A DNA stretch of 22,019 nt from SIG588 sp045599305 (lineage in GTDB: Bacteria > Bacillota > Clostridia > Oscillospirales > Acutalibacteraceae): contig JAZRVU010000064.1 of the NCBI GenBank assembly GCA_045599305.1, positions 1 to 22,019 on the forward strand, read 5' to 3'. The translations under genes and the position numbers were made by a program. Shown one piece after another: positions 1-6,532 of the stretch (the first letter of the stretch is position 1; every line of letters begins with the position of its first letter). Under the pieces are notes generated by a model, which had not been told where the DNA came from, ran no database searches, and worked only from the letters and a program-made list of their open reading frames with translations.

Positions 1-131
1 TGTGAAATACGCCTGCGGCGTGTGAAATGCCTGCGGGCGTGAAAAAGGGATTTATTTCATTTCACATTGCGAAGCAATATTTCACAATCGCTATGCGATT
101 ATTTCACATTTGCCGTAGGCAAATATTTCAC
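1..131. repeat. Inverted array of short hairpins separated by a constant ATTTCAC/GTGAAAT spacer
   Basis: On the right half, three small perfect hairpins (ATTGC-GAA-GCAAT at 66-78, AATCGC-TAT-GCGATT at 86-100, ATTTGCC-GTA-GGCAAAT at 108-124) are each followed by the constant heptamer ATTTCAC (79, 101, 125). On the left half the heptamer appears in reverse complement as GTGAAAT (2, 22, and partly 39) around CGCC-TGC-GGCG and GCC-TGCG-GGC hairpins. The stems differ between units but each is self-complementary, so structure rather than sequence is kept. Period is 17-24 bases. It is probably a REP-like intergenic repeat. The array may continue beyond the left edge. Confidence 0.75.
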
Positions 132-136
132 TATTC

Positions 137-156
137 GGAAATTATATATAATTTCC
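137..156. repeat. Perfect 20-bp AT-rich palindrome
   Basis: GGAAATTATATATAATTTCC is its own reverse complement. It lies between the hairpin array and the terminator of the lipoprotein gene. No coding sequence is evident in 1-267. It could be a protein-binding site or part of the repeat element; its function cannot be read. Confidence 0.5.
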
Positions 157-183
157 CTGCTTGCTATGGCATGAGACAAAGAT

Positions 184-215
184 ACCCGCTGAAAAAGAAA
201 AACTTTTCAGCGGGT
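184..215 (-). terminator. Terminator hairpin downstream of the lipoprotein gene
   Basis: Arms ACCCGCTGAAAA (184-195) and TTTTCAGCGGGT (204-215) are perfectly complementary around an A-rich loop. On the minus strand it follows the lipoprotein stop codon by about 50 nt. The downstream U-tract is modest on the minus strand, and T-rich sequence also follows on the plus strand, so it may work in both directions. The same hairpin, with a compensated T-A to C-G pair, follows the acetyltransferase gene at 21806-21835. Confidence 0.7.
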
Positions 216-229
216 TGTTTCTTTTAGCT

Positions 230-249
230 CGACAAATCTGGATTTGTCG
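230..249. repeat. CGACAAATC/GATTTGTCG palindrome downstream of the lipoprotein gene
   Basis: CGACAAATCTGGATTTGTCG has perfect 9-bp arms with a 2-nt centre. Read in the sense of the lipoprotein gene it is followed by GAGC, a short purine-rich linker and the terminator hairpin. The copy after the acetyltransferase gene (21773-21790) has the same order. A related palindrome precedes each of these two genes (1181-1196 and 21272-21283). Confidence 0.75.
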
Positions 250-267
250 TAATGTTTCTCTCGTTTG

Positions 268-1167
268 TTAGTCGAGACAGGTGCCACCCCATTCCACAAC
301 TGTGAATCCTTTGCGGACAAAAGGTGTAAATGTTTGCTCCGTGAGGGGGATATATTCGTCGGAGGAGCGGAATGCCATAAACACGCGAAGTACGGAATCG
401 GGCGTCGGCGTAACCTCAAGTTTTGCTACCTCAAGATATTGTTCACCATAGAACTGAATGAGATTGTACTCGTTGTTCTCCATATATGGGAGCCAATATT
501 CGATAAACTCAGTGTATTCCTTCTTAGTAAGTCCAATTTTTGGTAGTATCTTTTCAAGGAATTCACAGGTTTGACTTCCCGCAACGCAAAAACCGTCTGT
601 TATTGTAAACTCACTATTCGGAATACCCTCCCAAAAGATATAGGGATATGTTTTTCCGTCGTCGGAAATGAGTTGACCATCGGGAGAAGCAATCACATGC
701 CATCCGTCACGATAAGATGGAATTGTTTTGGTGAAATATCCGTCAAATTCAAGCTTCACGAAAACCTCAGTTGTTTTTTCTGGATAAAGGTAGATGACAG
801 GTTTGTCGAAAACAGGTTCACCTTTTTCAGATTCTGAAATGCGGGAGTAGACGACCTTTTTGATAATTCTATTGTAGGAATCCTCATACTGATCGCCGAA
901 TTGATTGACGGTTACTGTGCCGTTTTCTTCTACGACATCGTTTTTATAATATTCGACCTTGACGGTATTGAAAATTTTATATTCATGGTCTTTTCCGCAG
1001 AAAACCTTTGTGTTATTGCCGTAAATCCAATCGTCACCGTACGCGGTGACATAGATGTACATTATGTCCAAATCTTCGGTTATGGTGCTTTGCGTATTCG
1101 CTGCGCATCCGACAAGGGAAAATATGGTTAATATGACCGTCAGCAGTAAAATGAATGTTTTTTTCAT
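268..1167 (-). CDS. Putative lipoprotein of the KPVIYLYPE type, function unknown
   Basis: A 299-aa protein with a lipoprotein signal peptide: positively charged MKK, a hydrophobic core (residues 4-18) and lipobox LVGC with Cys21 as the lipidation site, so it should be anchored to the outer face of the membrane. The mature part carries the motifs KPVIYLYPE (122-130) and YPYIFWEG (174-181) and ends with GFTVVEWGG (287-295). I associate this combination with uncharacterised clostridial secreted proteins but cannot name a domain. An upstream in-frame start exists at 1251, but the start at 1167 is chosen because it begins the signal peptide and has AGAGGT placed about 8 nt upstream. The gene is clearly lower in GC than gyrA beside it and is bracketed by palindromes, which suggests acquisition. 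It is monocistronic. Confidence 0.8.
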   Translation of the reverse strand: MKKTFILLLTVILTIFSLVGCAANTQSTITEDLDIMYIYVTAYGDDWIYGNNTKVFCGKDHEYKIFNTVKVEYYKNDVVEENGTVTVNQFGDQYEDSYNRIIKKVVYSRISESEKGEPVFDKPVIYLYPEKTTEVFVKLEFDGYFTKTIPSYRDGWHVIASPDGQLISDDGKTYPYIFWEGIPNSEFTITDGFCVAGSQTCEFLEKILPKIGLTKKEYTEFIEYWLPYMENNEYNLIQFYGEQYLEVAKLEVTPTPDSVLRVFMAFRSSDEYIPLTEQTFTPFVRKGFTVVEWGGTCLD

Positions 1168-1180
1168 AAAGATTACCTCT

Positions 1181-1196
1181 ACAAATTCTGATTTGT
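1181..1196. repeat. ACAAAT/ATTTGT palindrome overlapping the leader of the lipoprotein gene
   Basis: On the minus strand the sequence reads TTGACAAATCAGAATTTGTA immediately before the AGAGG ribosome binding site. The core AAATCAGAATTTG differs at one position from AAATCAGGATTTG in front of the acetyltransferase gene (21272-21284). Its position next to the ribosome binding site means a hairpin here could affect translation. It also resembles the palindrome on the other side of the gene. Confidence 0.65.
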
Positions 1197-1250
1197 CAAT
1201 GTCTCTTATATCTGATATTACTGTACAAAACCAAAAAACATCCTTATCCA

Positions 1251-1270
1251 CCCGTAGCCGTTCGGCCGGG
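1251..1270 (-). terminator. Weak hairpin after gyrA, possible terminator
   Basis: On the minus strand CCCG-GCCG-AA-CGGC-TA-CGGG can fold into an 8-bp stem with a 2-nt bulge, starting about 15 nt after the gyrA stop codon. The six-T run comes some 14 nt after the stem, which is too far for a canonical terminator. No better terminator is visible in 1168-1284, so readthrough into the lipoprotein gene is possible. Confidence 0.3.
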
Positions 1271-1284
1271 GGCGTATCCTTTTT

Positions 1285-3807
1285 TTATTCTTCCGTGTCG
1301 GTTTCGGCACCGTCGTCGGCACCGCCCTCGTCGATGGGGGCGGCCACCTCTTCGCCCGGCTCGTCCACACGGTCGGTGCGCACCAGCGAGGTGATGATGG
1401 TGCCGTCGGCCACCTTCATGACCCGCACGCCCTTGGAGGGACGGCGGCACTGACGGATCTCATCGACGTGCATCCGGATGATGATGCCGCCGGAGGAGAT
1501 GAGGATGATGTCGTCCTCGGCCGATACGGTGCGGATGGTGGCCACGTCGCCGTAGCTTTCCACGTGGTAGTTCGTGAGGCCCTTGCCGCCGCGGGACTGC
1601 ACGCGGTAATCGGCAAACTCGCTCAGGCGGCCGTAGCCGGTCTCGGTGACGGTGAGCAGCTGACGGGTGGGATCGTAGAGTTCCATGCCCACGACCTCGT
1701 CGTTTTCGGCCAGCTGCAGCGCGCGCACACCGCGGGCGGTGCGCCCGATGACGCGGGCGTCGTCCTCTTCGAAGCAGATGGCCTTACCCTTGCGGGTGGC
1801 GATGAGCAGCTTCTGATAGCCGTCGGTGCGCTGCACCCACGCCAGTTCGTCCCCCTCGTCCAGATCAATGGCGATGAGGCCGCTCTTGCGGGCGTTGGAA
1901 TAGTCGGACAGGCGGCTGCGCTTGATGACGCCCTGCCGGGTGACCATGCACAGGTAACTCTCCTCGTCGAATTCCTGCGTGTGGATCATGGCGGTGACCT
2001 TTTCGTCGCCGGCCAGCGGCAGCAGGTTGACGATGTTCATGCCCTTGGAGGTACGGCTGCCCTCGGGCACCTCATAGCACTTGAGGCGATACACCCGCCC
2101 GGCGGAGGTGAAGAACATCACGATATCGTGGCTCGAGCAGATGAACATGGTCTCGGTGATATCCTCCTCGCGGGTGGCCATGCCCATGATGCCGCGGCCG
2201 CCGCGCCGCTGCGAACGGTAGGTGTCCGCCGCCTGGCGCTTGATGTAGCCGTTGCGGGTGAGGGTGAGCACGCTCTCCTCCACGGGGATGAGGTCTTCGA
2301 TGTCCACCTCGCCGGCGACCATCGAGATCTCGGTGCGGCGCTCATCGCCGTATTTGTCCCGCATTTTGAGACATTCTTCCTTCACGATGGCGCGCACCTT
2401 GTTTTCGTCCTGCAGGATCCCTTCCAGTTCGGCGATGCGCAGCAGCAGGGCGTCCAGTTCGTCCACGATCTTCTGCCGCTCCAGGCCGGCCAGACGGCCG
2501 AGCTGCATTTTCACGATGGCGTCCGCCTGCACATCGTCAAAGTCGAACCGCGCCATCAGGTTTTCCTTGGCCAGCGGCACGTCCTTCGACTCGCGGATGA
2601 TGGTGATGACCTCGTCGATGAAGTCGCAGGCCTTTTTCAGCGCCTCCATGATGTGGGCGCGCTCTTTGGCCTTGTTCAGATCGAACTGCGTACGGCGGGT
2701 GATGACCTCGCACTGGAATTTGATGTATTCGCCCAGCATCTCCTTGAGGTTGAGCACGCGCGGCACGCCGTCCACCAGCGCCAGCATGATGGCACCGAAG
2801 GTGACCTGCATCTGCGAATAGGCGAAAAGCTGATTGAGCACCACCTGCGGGTTGGCGTCCTTCTTCAGGTCGATGACCACCCGCATGCCCGCTTTGCTGG
2901 AGTGGTCGACCACGTCACTGATGCCGTCGATACGCTTATCGTCCACCAGATCCATGATCTGCTTGACCATCTGCAGCTTGTTCACCTGATAGGGGATCTC
3001 GGTCACCACGATGCGGAAGCGGCCGTTCGTCGTCTCCTCGATCTCGGTGCGGGCGCGCACGATGACCTTGCCGCGGCCGGTGGCATAGGCCGCACGGATG
3101 CCGGAATAGCCCATGATCACGCCGCCGGTGGGGAAGTCGGGACCCTTGATGTAGTCCATCAGGTCGACCGCCTCGGCGTCGGGGTTATCGATCAAAAAGC
3201 AGATGCCGTCCACCACCTCGCACAGATTGTGCGGGGGAATGTTGGTGGCCATGCCCACCGCGATGCCCGACGAGCCGTTGACCAGCAGGTTGGGGAAGCG
3301 GGAGGGCAGCACGTGCGGCTCTTTGAGGCGGTCGTCATAGTTGGGGTCGAAATCCACCGTGTCCTTGTCGATATCCACCAGCATGTCCAGCGCCATACGG
3401 CTCATGCGGGACTCGGTGTAACGGTAGGCGGCGGCGGGATGGCCGTCGATGGAACCGAAGTTGCCGTGGCCGTCGACCAGCGGATAGCGCAGCGAAAAGT
3501 CCTGCGCCATACGCACCATGGCGTCGTAGACCGACGCGTCACCGTGCGGATGATAGCGCCCCAGCACCGTGCCGACGGTATCGGCGCACTTGCGGTACTC
3601 CTTATCGGGGGTGAGGCCGTTTTCGTGCATGGTGTAGAGGATGCGGCGATGGACGGGCTTCAAGCCGTCACGCACATCCGGCAGGGCGCGCGCCACGATG
3701 ACCGACATGGAATATTCCAGAAAGTTCTTTTTCATGATCTTTTCCAGATCCACGTCGTATTCCTTGCCCAATGCATTGGTATTTGTGGTGGTGATTTCTT
3801 CTGCCAT
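1285..3807 (-). CDS. gyrA: DNA gyrase subunit A
   Basis: An 840-aa protein of normal family length. With GyrB it forms the A2B2 type II topoisomerase that introduces negative supercoils. The breakage-reunion domain is intact: the helix-turn-helix region HPHGDASVYDAM (86-97) and catalytic Tyr130 in AAAYRYTES. The C-terminal beta-pinwheel begins with the GyrA box QRRGGRG (533-539), which marks it as gyrase rather than topoisomerase IV. The tail is short and acidic. The residue at the E. coli Ser83 position is Ala91, while the Asp87 equivalent is kept (Asp95). The ATG start has GGGAG upstream. It is the last gene of the left operon, 34 nt after the two-unit YcxB-like gene, and is separated from gyrB by four small genes. 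Confidence 0.97.
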   Translation of the reverse strand: MAEEITTTNTNALGKEYDVDLEKIMKKNFLEYSMSVIVARALPDVRDGLKPVHRRILYTMHENGLTPDKEYRKCADTVGTVLGRYHPHGDASVYDAMVRMAQDFSLRYPLVDGHGNFGSIDGHPAAAYRYTESRMSRMALDMLVDIDKDTVDFDPNYDDRLKEPHVLPSRFPNLLVNGSSGIAVGMATNIPPHNLCEVVDGICFLIDNPDAEAVDLMDYIKGPDFPTGGVIMGYSGIRAAYATGRGKVIVRARTEIEETTNGRFRIVVTEIPYQVNKLQMVKQIMDLVDDKRIDGISDVVDHSSKAGMRVVIDLKKDANPQVVLNQLFAYSQMQVTFGAIMLALVDGVPRVLNLKEMLGEYIKFQCEVITRRTQFDLNKAKERAHIMEALKKACDFIDEVITIIRESKDVPLAKENLMARFDFDDVQADAIVKMQLGRLAGLERQKIVDELDALLLRIAELEGILQDENKVRAIVKEECLKMRDKYGDERRTEISMVAGEVDIEDLIPVEESVLTLTRNGYIKRQAADTYRSQRRGGRGIMGMATREEDITETMFICSSHDIVMFFTSAGRVYRLKCYEVPEGSRTSKGMNIVNLLPLAGDEKVTAMIHTQEFDEESYLCMVTRQGVIKRSRLSDYSNARKSGLIAIDLDEGDELAWVQRTDGYQKLLIATRKGKAICFEEDDARVIGRTARGVRALQLAENDEVVGMELYDPTRQLLTVTETGYGRLSEFADYRVQSRGGKGLTNYHVESYGDVATIRTVSAEDDIILISSGGIIIRMHVDEIRQCRRPSKGVRVMKVADGTIITSLVRTDRVDEPGEEVAAPIDEGGADDGAETDTEE

Positions 3808-3841
3808 TGATGGTGTCTCCCTTCGGTTTCAAAGGATATTT

Positions 3842-4981
3842 TCAATAAGCGGATCGCTGCCCCAGCAGCATCCATTCCAGTTGCTGACGGTTTTGCACCG
3901 CGCTCCACGGGAAGGTGAAGCGTCCGGCGGGGGTGACCATGGTCACCCCGTTTTCGGTGCGGAAGGACTGCACGTCCCGCGCGGCCACGAATTCCTGACG
4001 GCCGCGGCAGGTCACCTGCAGCCCGGCGGCGGTGAAGGCCAGCGTGACGGTGGGGTCCTGCCCGCCGTCGCGGCGGGCGGCGGCGCGGTCACGCAGCCAC
4101 AGCACCAACAGGGTGATGCCGGCGCTGACGGCGAAAAAGAGGCACAGGAAAATGAGAAAATCCGCCAGCAGGCCGACCGAAAACACAAATCGGTACAGGA
4201 TGGTGAAAAAAACGGCGCCGATGATGCAGACGGCCAGCAGGCAGGGGATCAGCCCCACGGGCAGCCCCCGGAACACCGGCTCACGCGCGGGCAGATAGGA
4301 GAACCGCTCATACAGCGCGGGCGGCTCGGTGACGAACGGGGGCGGAGCGGAGTCGTCGCGCCCGGCCATAAACCGGCCGGCGACCAACTGCCGATCGGGC
4401 GGCACCGCCGCACTGATGCGTTCATAGATCGCCTGCGCCTCCCACGGGGCGAGATCCTCCGCCCGCAAAAACGCGCATTGCCCGTCCCGCTCGACGCAGA
4501 GGACATCCGCCTCTTCGGTGTAGAGCGTCCGGTCGTCGAGCGGCACCGTCACCCGCCAGCGGGCGGAAAACTGCTCCACCCGATCGGGATAGACGACGGT
4601 GGTGAGTCCGCCCTCCGTTTCGGCGGCGTAAAGCTGCCAGCGGCAGACGAACGCCCGCCGTTCACTGAAATGCCGCCGCAATACCCCGATGCCGATCAGC
4701 GTGGCGGCCAGTGCGATCATCGCCGCCATGGCGCCCGAGGCCGTGTCATAGAGAAAAAACACCGCGTAGGCAAGCCCGATGTAACCGAGGAGGCCCAGCA
4801 GCAGGAGAATCACCGTCTCCAGCCAGCGGGTGGGCCCCTGCCGGCGAAGCTGACGGCGCAGCTGTGCCGCGTTCAGCCCCAGTCCGTAGACCTGCACGGG
4901 GTCGGTCGGCGGCGGTGCGCCGGGGGGCAGCGGCGTGAGCGGCAGCCGCGGCGGGCTGCCGGGATAGATCTGATCTTGCAT
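3842..4981 (-). CDS. Membrane protein with two tandem YcxB-like units
   Basis: A 379-aa protein with a proline-rich N-terminus (residues 9-27) and two similar halves. Each half has a pair of transmembrane helices (about 54-77 and 84-101; about 240-263 and 268-296) followed by a soluble beta-rich segment with hydrophobic/Trp patterns (105-190; 310-370). This is the layout of YcxB-like proteins (two helices plus a PH-like domain), here duplicated in one chain. The function of this family is not established. ATG start with AAAGGA about 8 nt upstream. It lies 12 nt after the neighbouring single-unit paralogue and 34 nt before gyrA, so it should be co-transcribed with them. The family assignment is by pattern and less certain than for the single-unit genes. 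Confidence 0.65.
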   Translation of the reverse strand: MQDQIYPGSPPRLPLTPLPPGAPPPTDPVQVYGLGLNAAQLRRQLRRQGPTRWLETVILLLLGLLGYIGLAYAVFFLYDTASGAMAAMIALAATLIGIGVLRRHFSERRAFVCRWQLYAAETEGGLTTVVYPDRVEQFSARWRVTVPLDDRTLYTEEADVLCVERDGQCAFLRAEDLAPWEAQAIYERISAAVPPDRQLVAGRFMAGRDDSAPPPFVTEPPALYERFSYLPAREPVFRGLPVGLIPCLLAVCIIGAVFFTILYRFVFSVGLLADFLIFLCLFFAVSAGITLLVLWLRDRAAARRDGGQDPTVTLAFTAAGLQVTCRGRQEFVAARDVQSFRTENGVTMVTPAGRFTFPWSAVQNRQQLEWMLLGQRSAY

Positions 4982-4993
4982 ACGGTTTTCCTT

Positions 4994-5470
4994 TCAAGAA
5001 AGACGCTCGCACAGAGCGGTCAGTTGGGTGTCGGTGAACAGACGGCGGGGCAGGCGCAGAGTGAGCTCCGCCCCGAAGGTGAGCACGAGCAATGCGGGGG
5101 TCTCGGTCGCCGCGGCGGCCGCATAGGGCAGGGTGCCCTCCACCCGGGGGCTTTTCAGCGTCAGCCCATCATCTGAAAAGGTGACGGTCACTGCCTGCCG
5201 CAGCGCCGGCTGATCTTCATACTGCGCGGCGGCATTCACCCGCGCCAGCATGGGGGCGAACACCGTGTCGCACAGCACCAGCAGCACGCCCAGCAGCGCC
5301 ACGCTCCAGCCGGTGACGGCGGCAGTCAGCTGCCCCACCGTGAGCACCGCGCCGCACAGCGCCAGCGCCGCGCCTGCGCCCGCGAGCGGACCGACCCGGC
5401 GGGCGCGCTGCACCGCGTCCTCGATATATTCCTCTTTGGTGAGCAGCACCGCTACGGTAAACGCTTCCAA
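4994..5470 (-). CDS. YcxB-like membrane protein
   Basis: A 158-aa protein. An N-terminal amphipathic segment with TKEEY (11-15) leads to two transmembrane helices (about 27-46 and 52-70). The cytoplasmic domain contains VTFSDDGL (96-103) and ends in LRLPRRLFTD (138-147), matching the YcxB pattern in which a 'f.d.Gl' strand is followed by a terminal 'iPkr.f' strand and helix. The start is TTG, well supported by the purine-rich GGGGGG about 7 nt upstream and by its position 13 nt after the preceding gene. Nothing in the sequence indicates a catalytic function. It is the third of four paralogues, in transcription order, between gyrB and gyrA. Confidence 0.75.
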   Translation of the reverse strand: MEAFTVAVLLTKEEYIEDAVQRARRVGPLAGAGAALALCGAVLTVGQLTAAVTGWSVALLGVLLVLCDTVFAPMLARVNAAAQYEDQPALRQAVTVTFSDDGLTLKSPRVEGTLPYAAAAATETPALLVLTFGAELTLRLPRRLFTDTQLTALCERLS

Positions 5471-5483
5471 AAAACTACCCCCC

Positions 5484-6011
5484 TTACTTTATCCGGCGGG
5501 TCTTGCGGGCAAAGGTCGTCCGCAAAAACTCGTGGATCCGGCCGCCGTCGGCGGGGATATCGTGCTTGGGGAGCAGGGCAAAGGAGCCGTCCTCCCGCAA
5601 AAAGACGAACAGGGTCGGGGTCTCGACCATCAGCGGCAAAAGGGCATATGGGTCGATGCGGGTGAGCGCGGCGCCCACCAGACGCATCTCATCCTCCCAC
5701 AACTGTGCCGTGGCGGGAGAAAGCAGAGAGGCGAACACGGCGAAGTCCCGCCGGGCGATCGCCGCCACCCGCCGACGGGAGAGCCACCAAATGAGCCCCG
5801 CCGCACACACGGCGACCGCCGCCACCGCGACCTTCACCCACAGTGCGCGGGTGAGGAACACGAGCAGCAGCCCGGCGGCCAACGCCGCCCATGCGCCGCG
5901 GCGGGCACCGGCCAGCAGACCGCCCCGCGCCGACGCGATCCGCGCCGCGGCGAGATAGTCCGCCTCTGTCACCGTGACGGTGAACGATGCGCGCGGCTGA
6001 TTTTCGGCCAT
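5484..6011 (-). CDS. YcxB-like membrane protein
   Basis: A 175-aa protein with a short cytoplasmic N-terminus containing VTEADY (14-19), two transmembrane helices (about 37-54 and 58-77) and a C-terminal domain. The domain carries the terminal FALLPKHDIP strand (144-153) and a helix with IHEFLRTTF (159-167). This is the best match to the YcxB pattern of the set. The C-terminus is very basic (RKTRRIK). ATG start with AAAGGAG 8 nt upstream. That ribosome binding site sits in the loop of a short ACAGG/CCTGT inverted repeat, which could modulate translation. A 65-nt AT-rich gap separates it from the preceding paralogue, so an internal promoter is possible, although none is convincing. Confidence 0.78.
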   Translation of the reverse strand: MAENQPRASFTVTVTEADYLAAARIASARGGLLAGARRGAWAALAAGLLLVFLTRALWVKVAVAAVAVCAAGLIWWLSRRRVAAIARRDFAVFASLLSPATAQLWEDEMRLVGAALTRIDPYALLPLMVETPTLFVFLREDGSFALLPKHDIPADGGRIHEFLRTTFARKTRRIK

Positions 6012-6076
6012 GACAGGGGCTCCTTTCCTGTGGGGGTAGGTTTTTTCATAAACAAATCGTATAATTTAGAGTAAAA

Positions 6077-6532
6077 TCAACTCACCGTTTCGCGCAGCAG
6101 CACCCACGCCGCCTCGGACACGGCACGCTGCGGGATGACGATCGCCTGCCCCTTGCCCGCCTGCCAGATGAGCAGGTCGCCGCAGCGGCGCAGGTCGGCT
6201 TCGGTCAGCGGCGACGAAGCACCGCCCGCCGCGATAACGTCCTCACTCACCGTGAGCTGCACGGTGAGCGGACGGGCGGCCAGCTCGGCCGCCTCCCGCC
6301 GAAAAGAGAGAAACGGCACCAGCCACACGGCGACGGCCAGCAGGGGGAAGGTCACGCCGATGAGCAGCGTGCCGCTTTCGCGGCTGCCGGAGCACACCGC
6401 GACCAGCGCGGGCACCCCCAGCAAAAGCAGCAGCACCGTTTCGGTGATGAGCCGCCACAGCGGGCGGCGGGTGCGCCACATGACACGGCGCAGCTCGGCC
6501 GCCGTGGGGGAATAGGTGAAAGTATCAGACAT
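6077..6532 (-). CDS. YcxB-like membrane protein overlapping the gyrB stop
   Basis: A 151-aa protein with two transmembrane helices (about 26-47 and 54-75) and a beta-rich C-terminal domain. The domain ends in AIVIPQRAVSE (130-140) plus a helix, which is the YcxB-like terminal strand. The ATG lies inside the last codons of gyrB, giving an 8-nt overlap (ATGTCTGA on the minus strand), so translation is probably coupled to gyrB. It is the first of four paralogues after gyrB. Function unknown. Clustering with gyrase genes is a conserved-location clue but does not show a role in DNA topology. Confidence 0.75.
   Translation of the reverse strand: MSDTFTYSPTAAELRRVMWRTRRPLWRLITETVLLLLLGVPALVAVCSGSRESGTLLIGVTFPLLAVAVWLVPFLSFRREAAELAARPLTVQLTVSEDVIAAGGASSPLTEADLRRCGDLLIWQAGKGQAIVIPQRAVSEAAWVLLRETVS

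Noticed and set aside
1..131. CRISPR array
   Set aside because: The constant unit is only 7 bases, the intervals are themselves palindromic, orientation flips midway, and no cas gene is near.
1244..1252. DnaA box TTATCCACC downstream of gyrA
   Set aside because: An isolated 8-of-9 match away from the origin with no companion sites; chance is a sufficient explanation.
1468..3810. Long open frame of 780 codons on the plus strand, opposite gyrA
   Set aside because: It is antisense to an intact gyrA. The His/Asp/Val-rich composition is the mirror of GC-rich codon bias, and there is no ribosome binding site or known motif.
3641..5176. 511-codon plus-strand frame opposite the YcxB-like genes
   Set aside because: It spans the end of gyrA and two minus-strand genes with good starts. 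Its Gly/Gln/Arg-rich composition has no motif.
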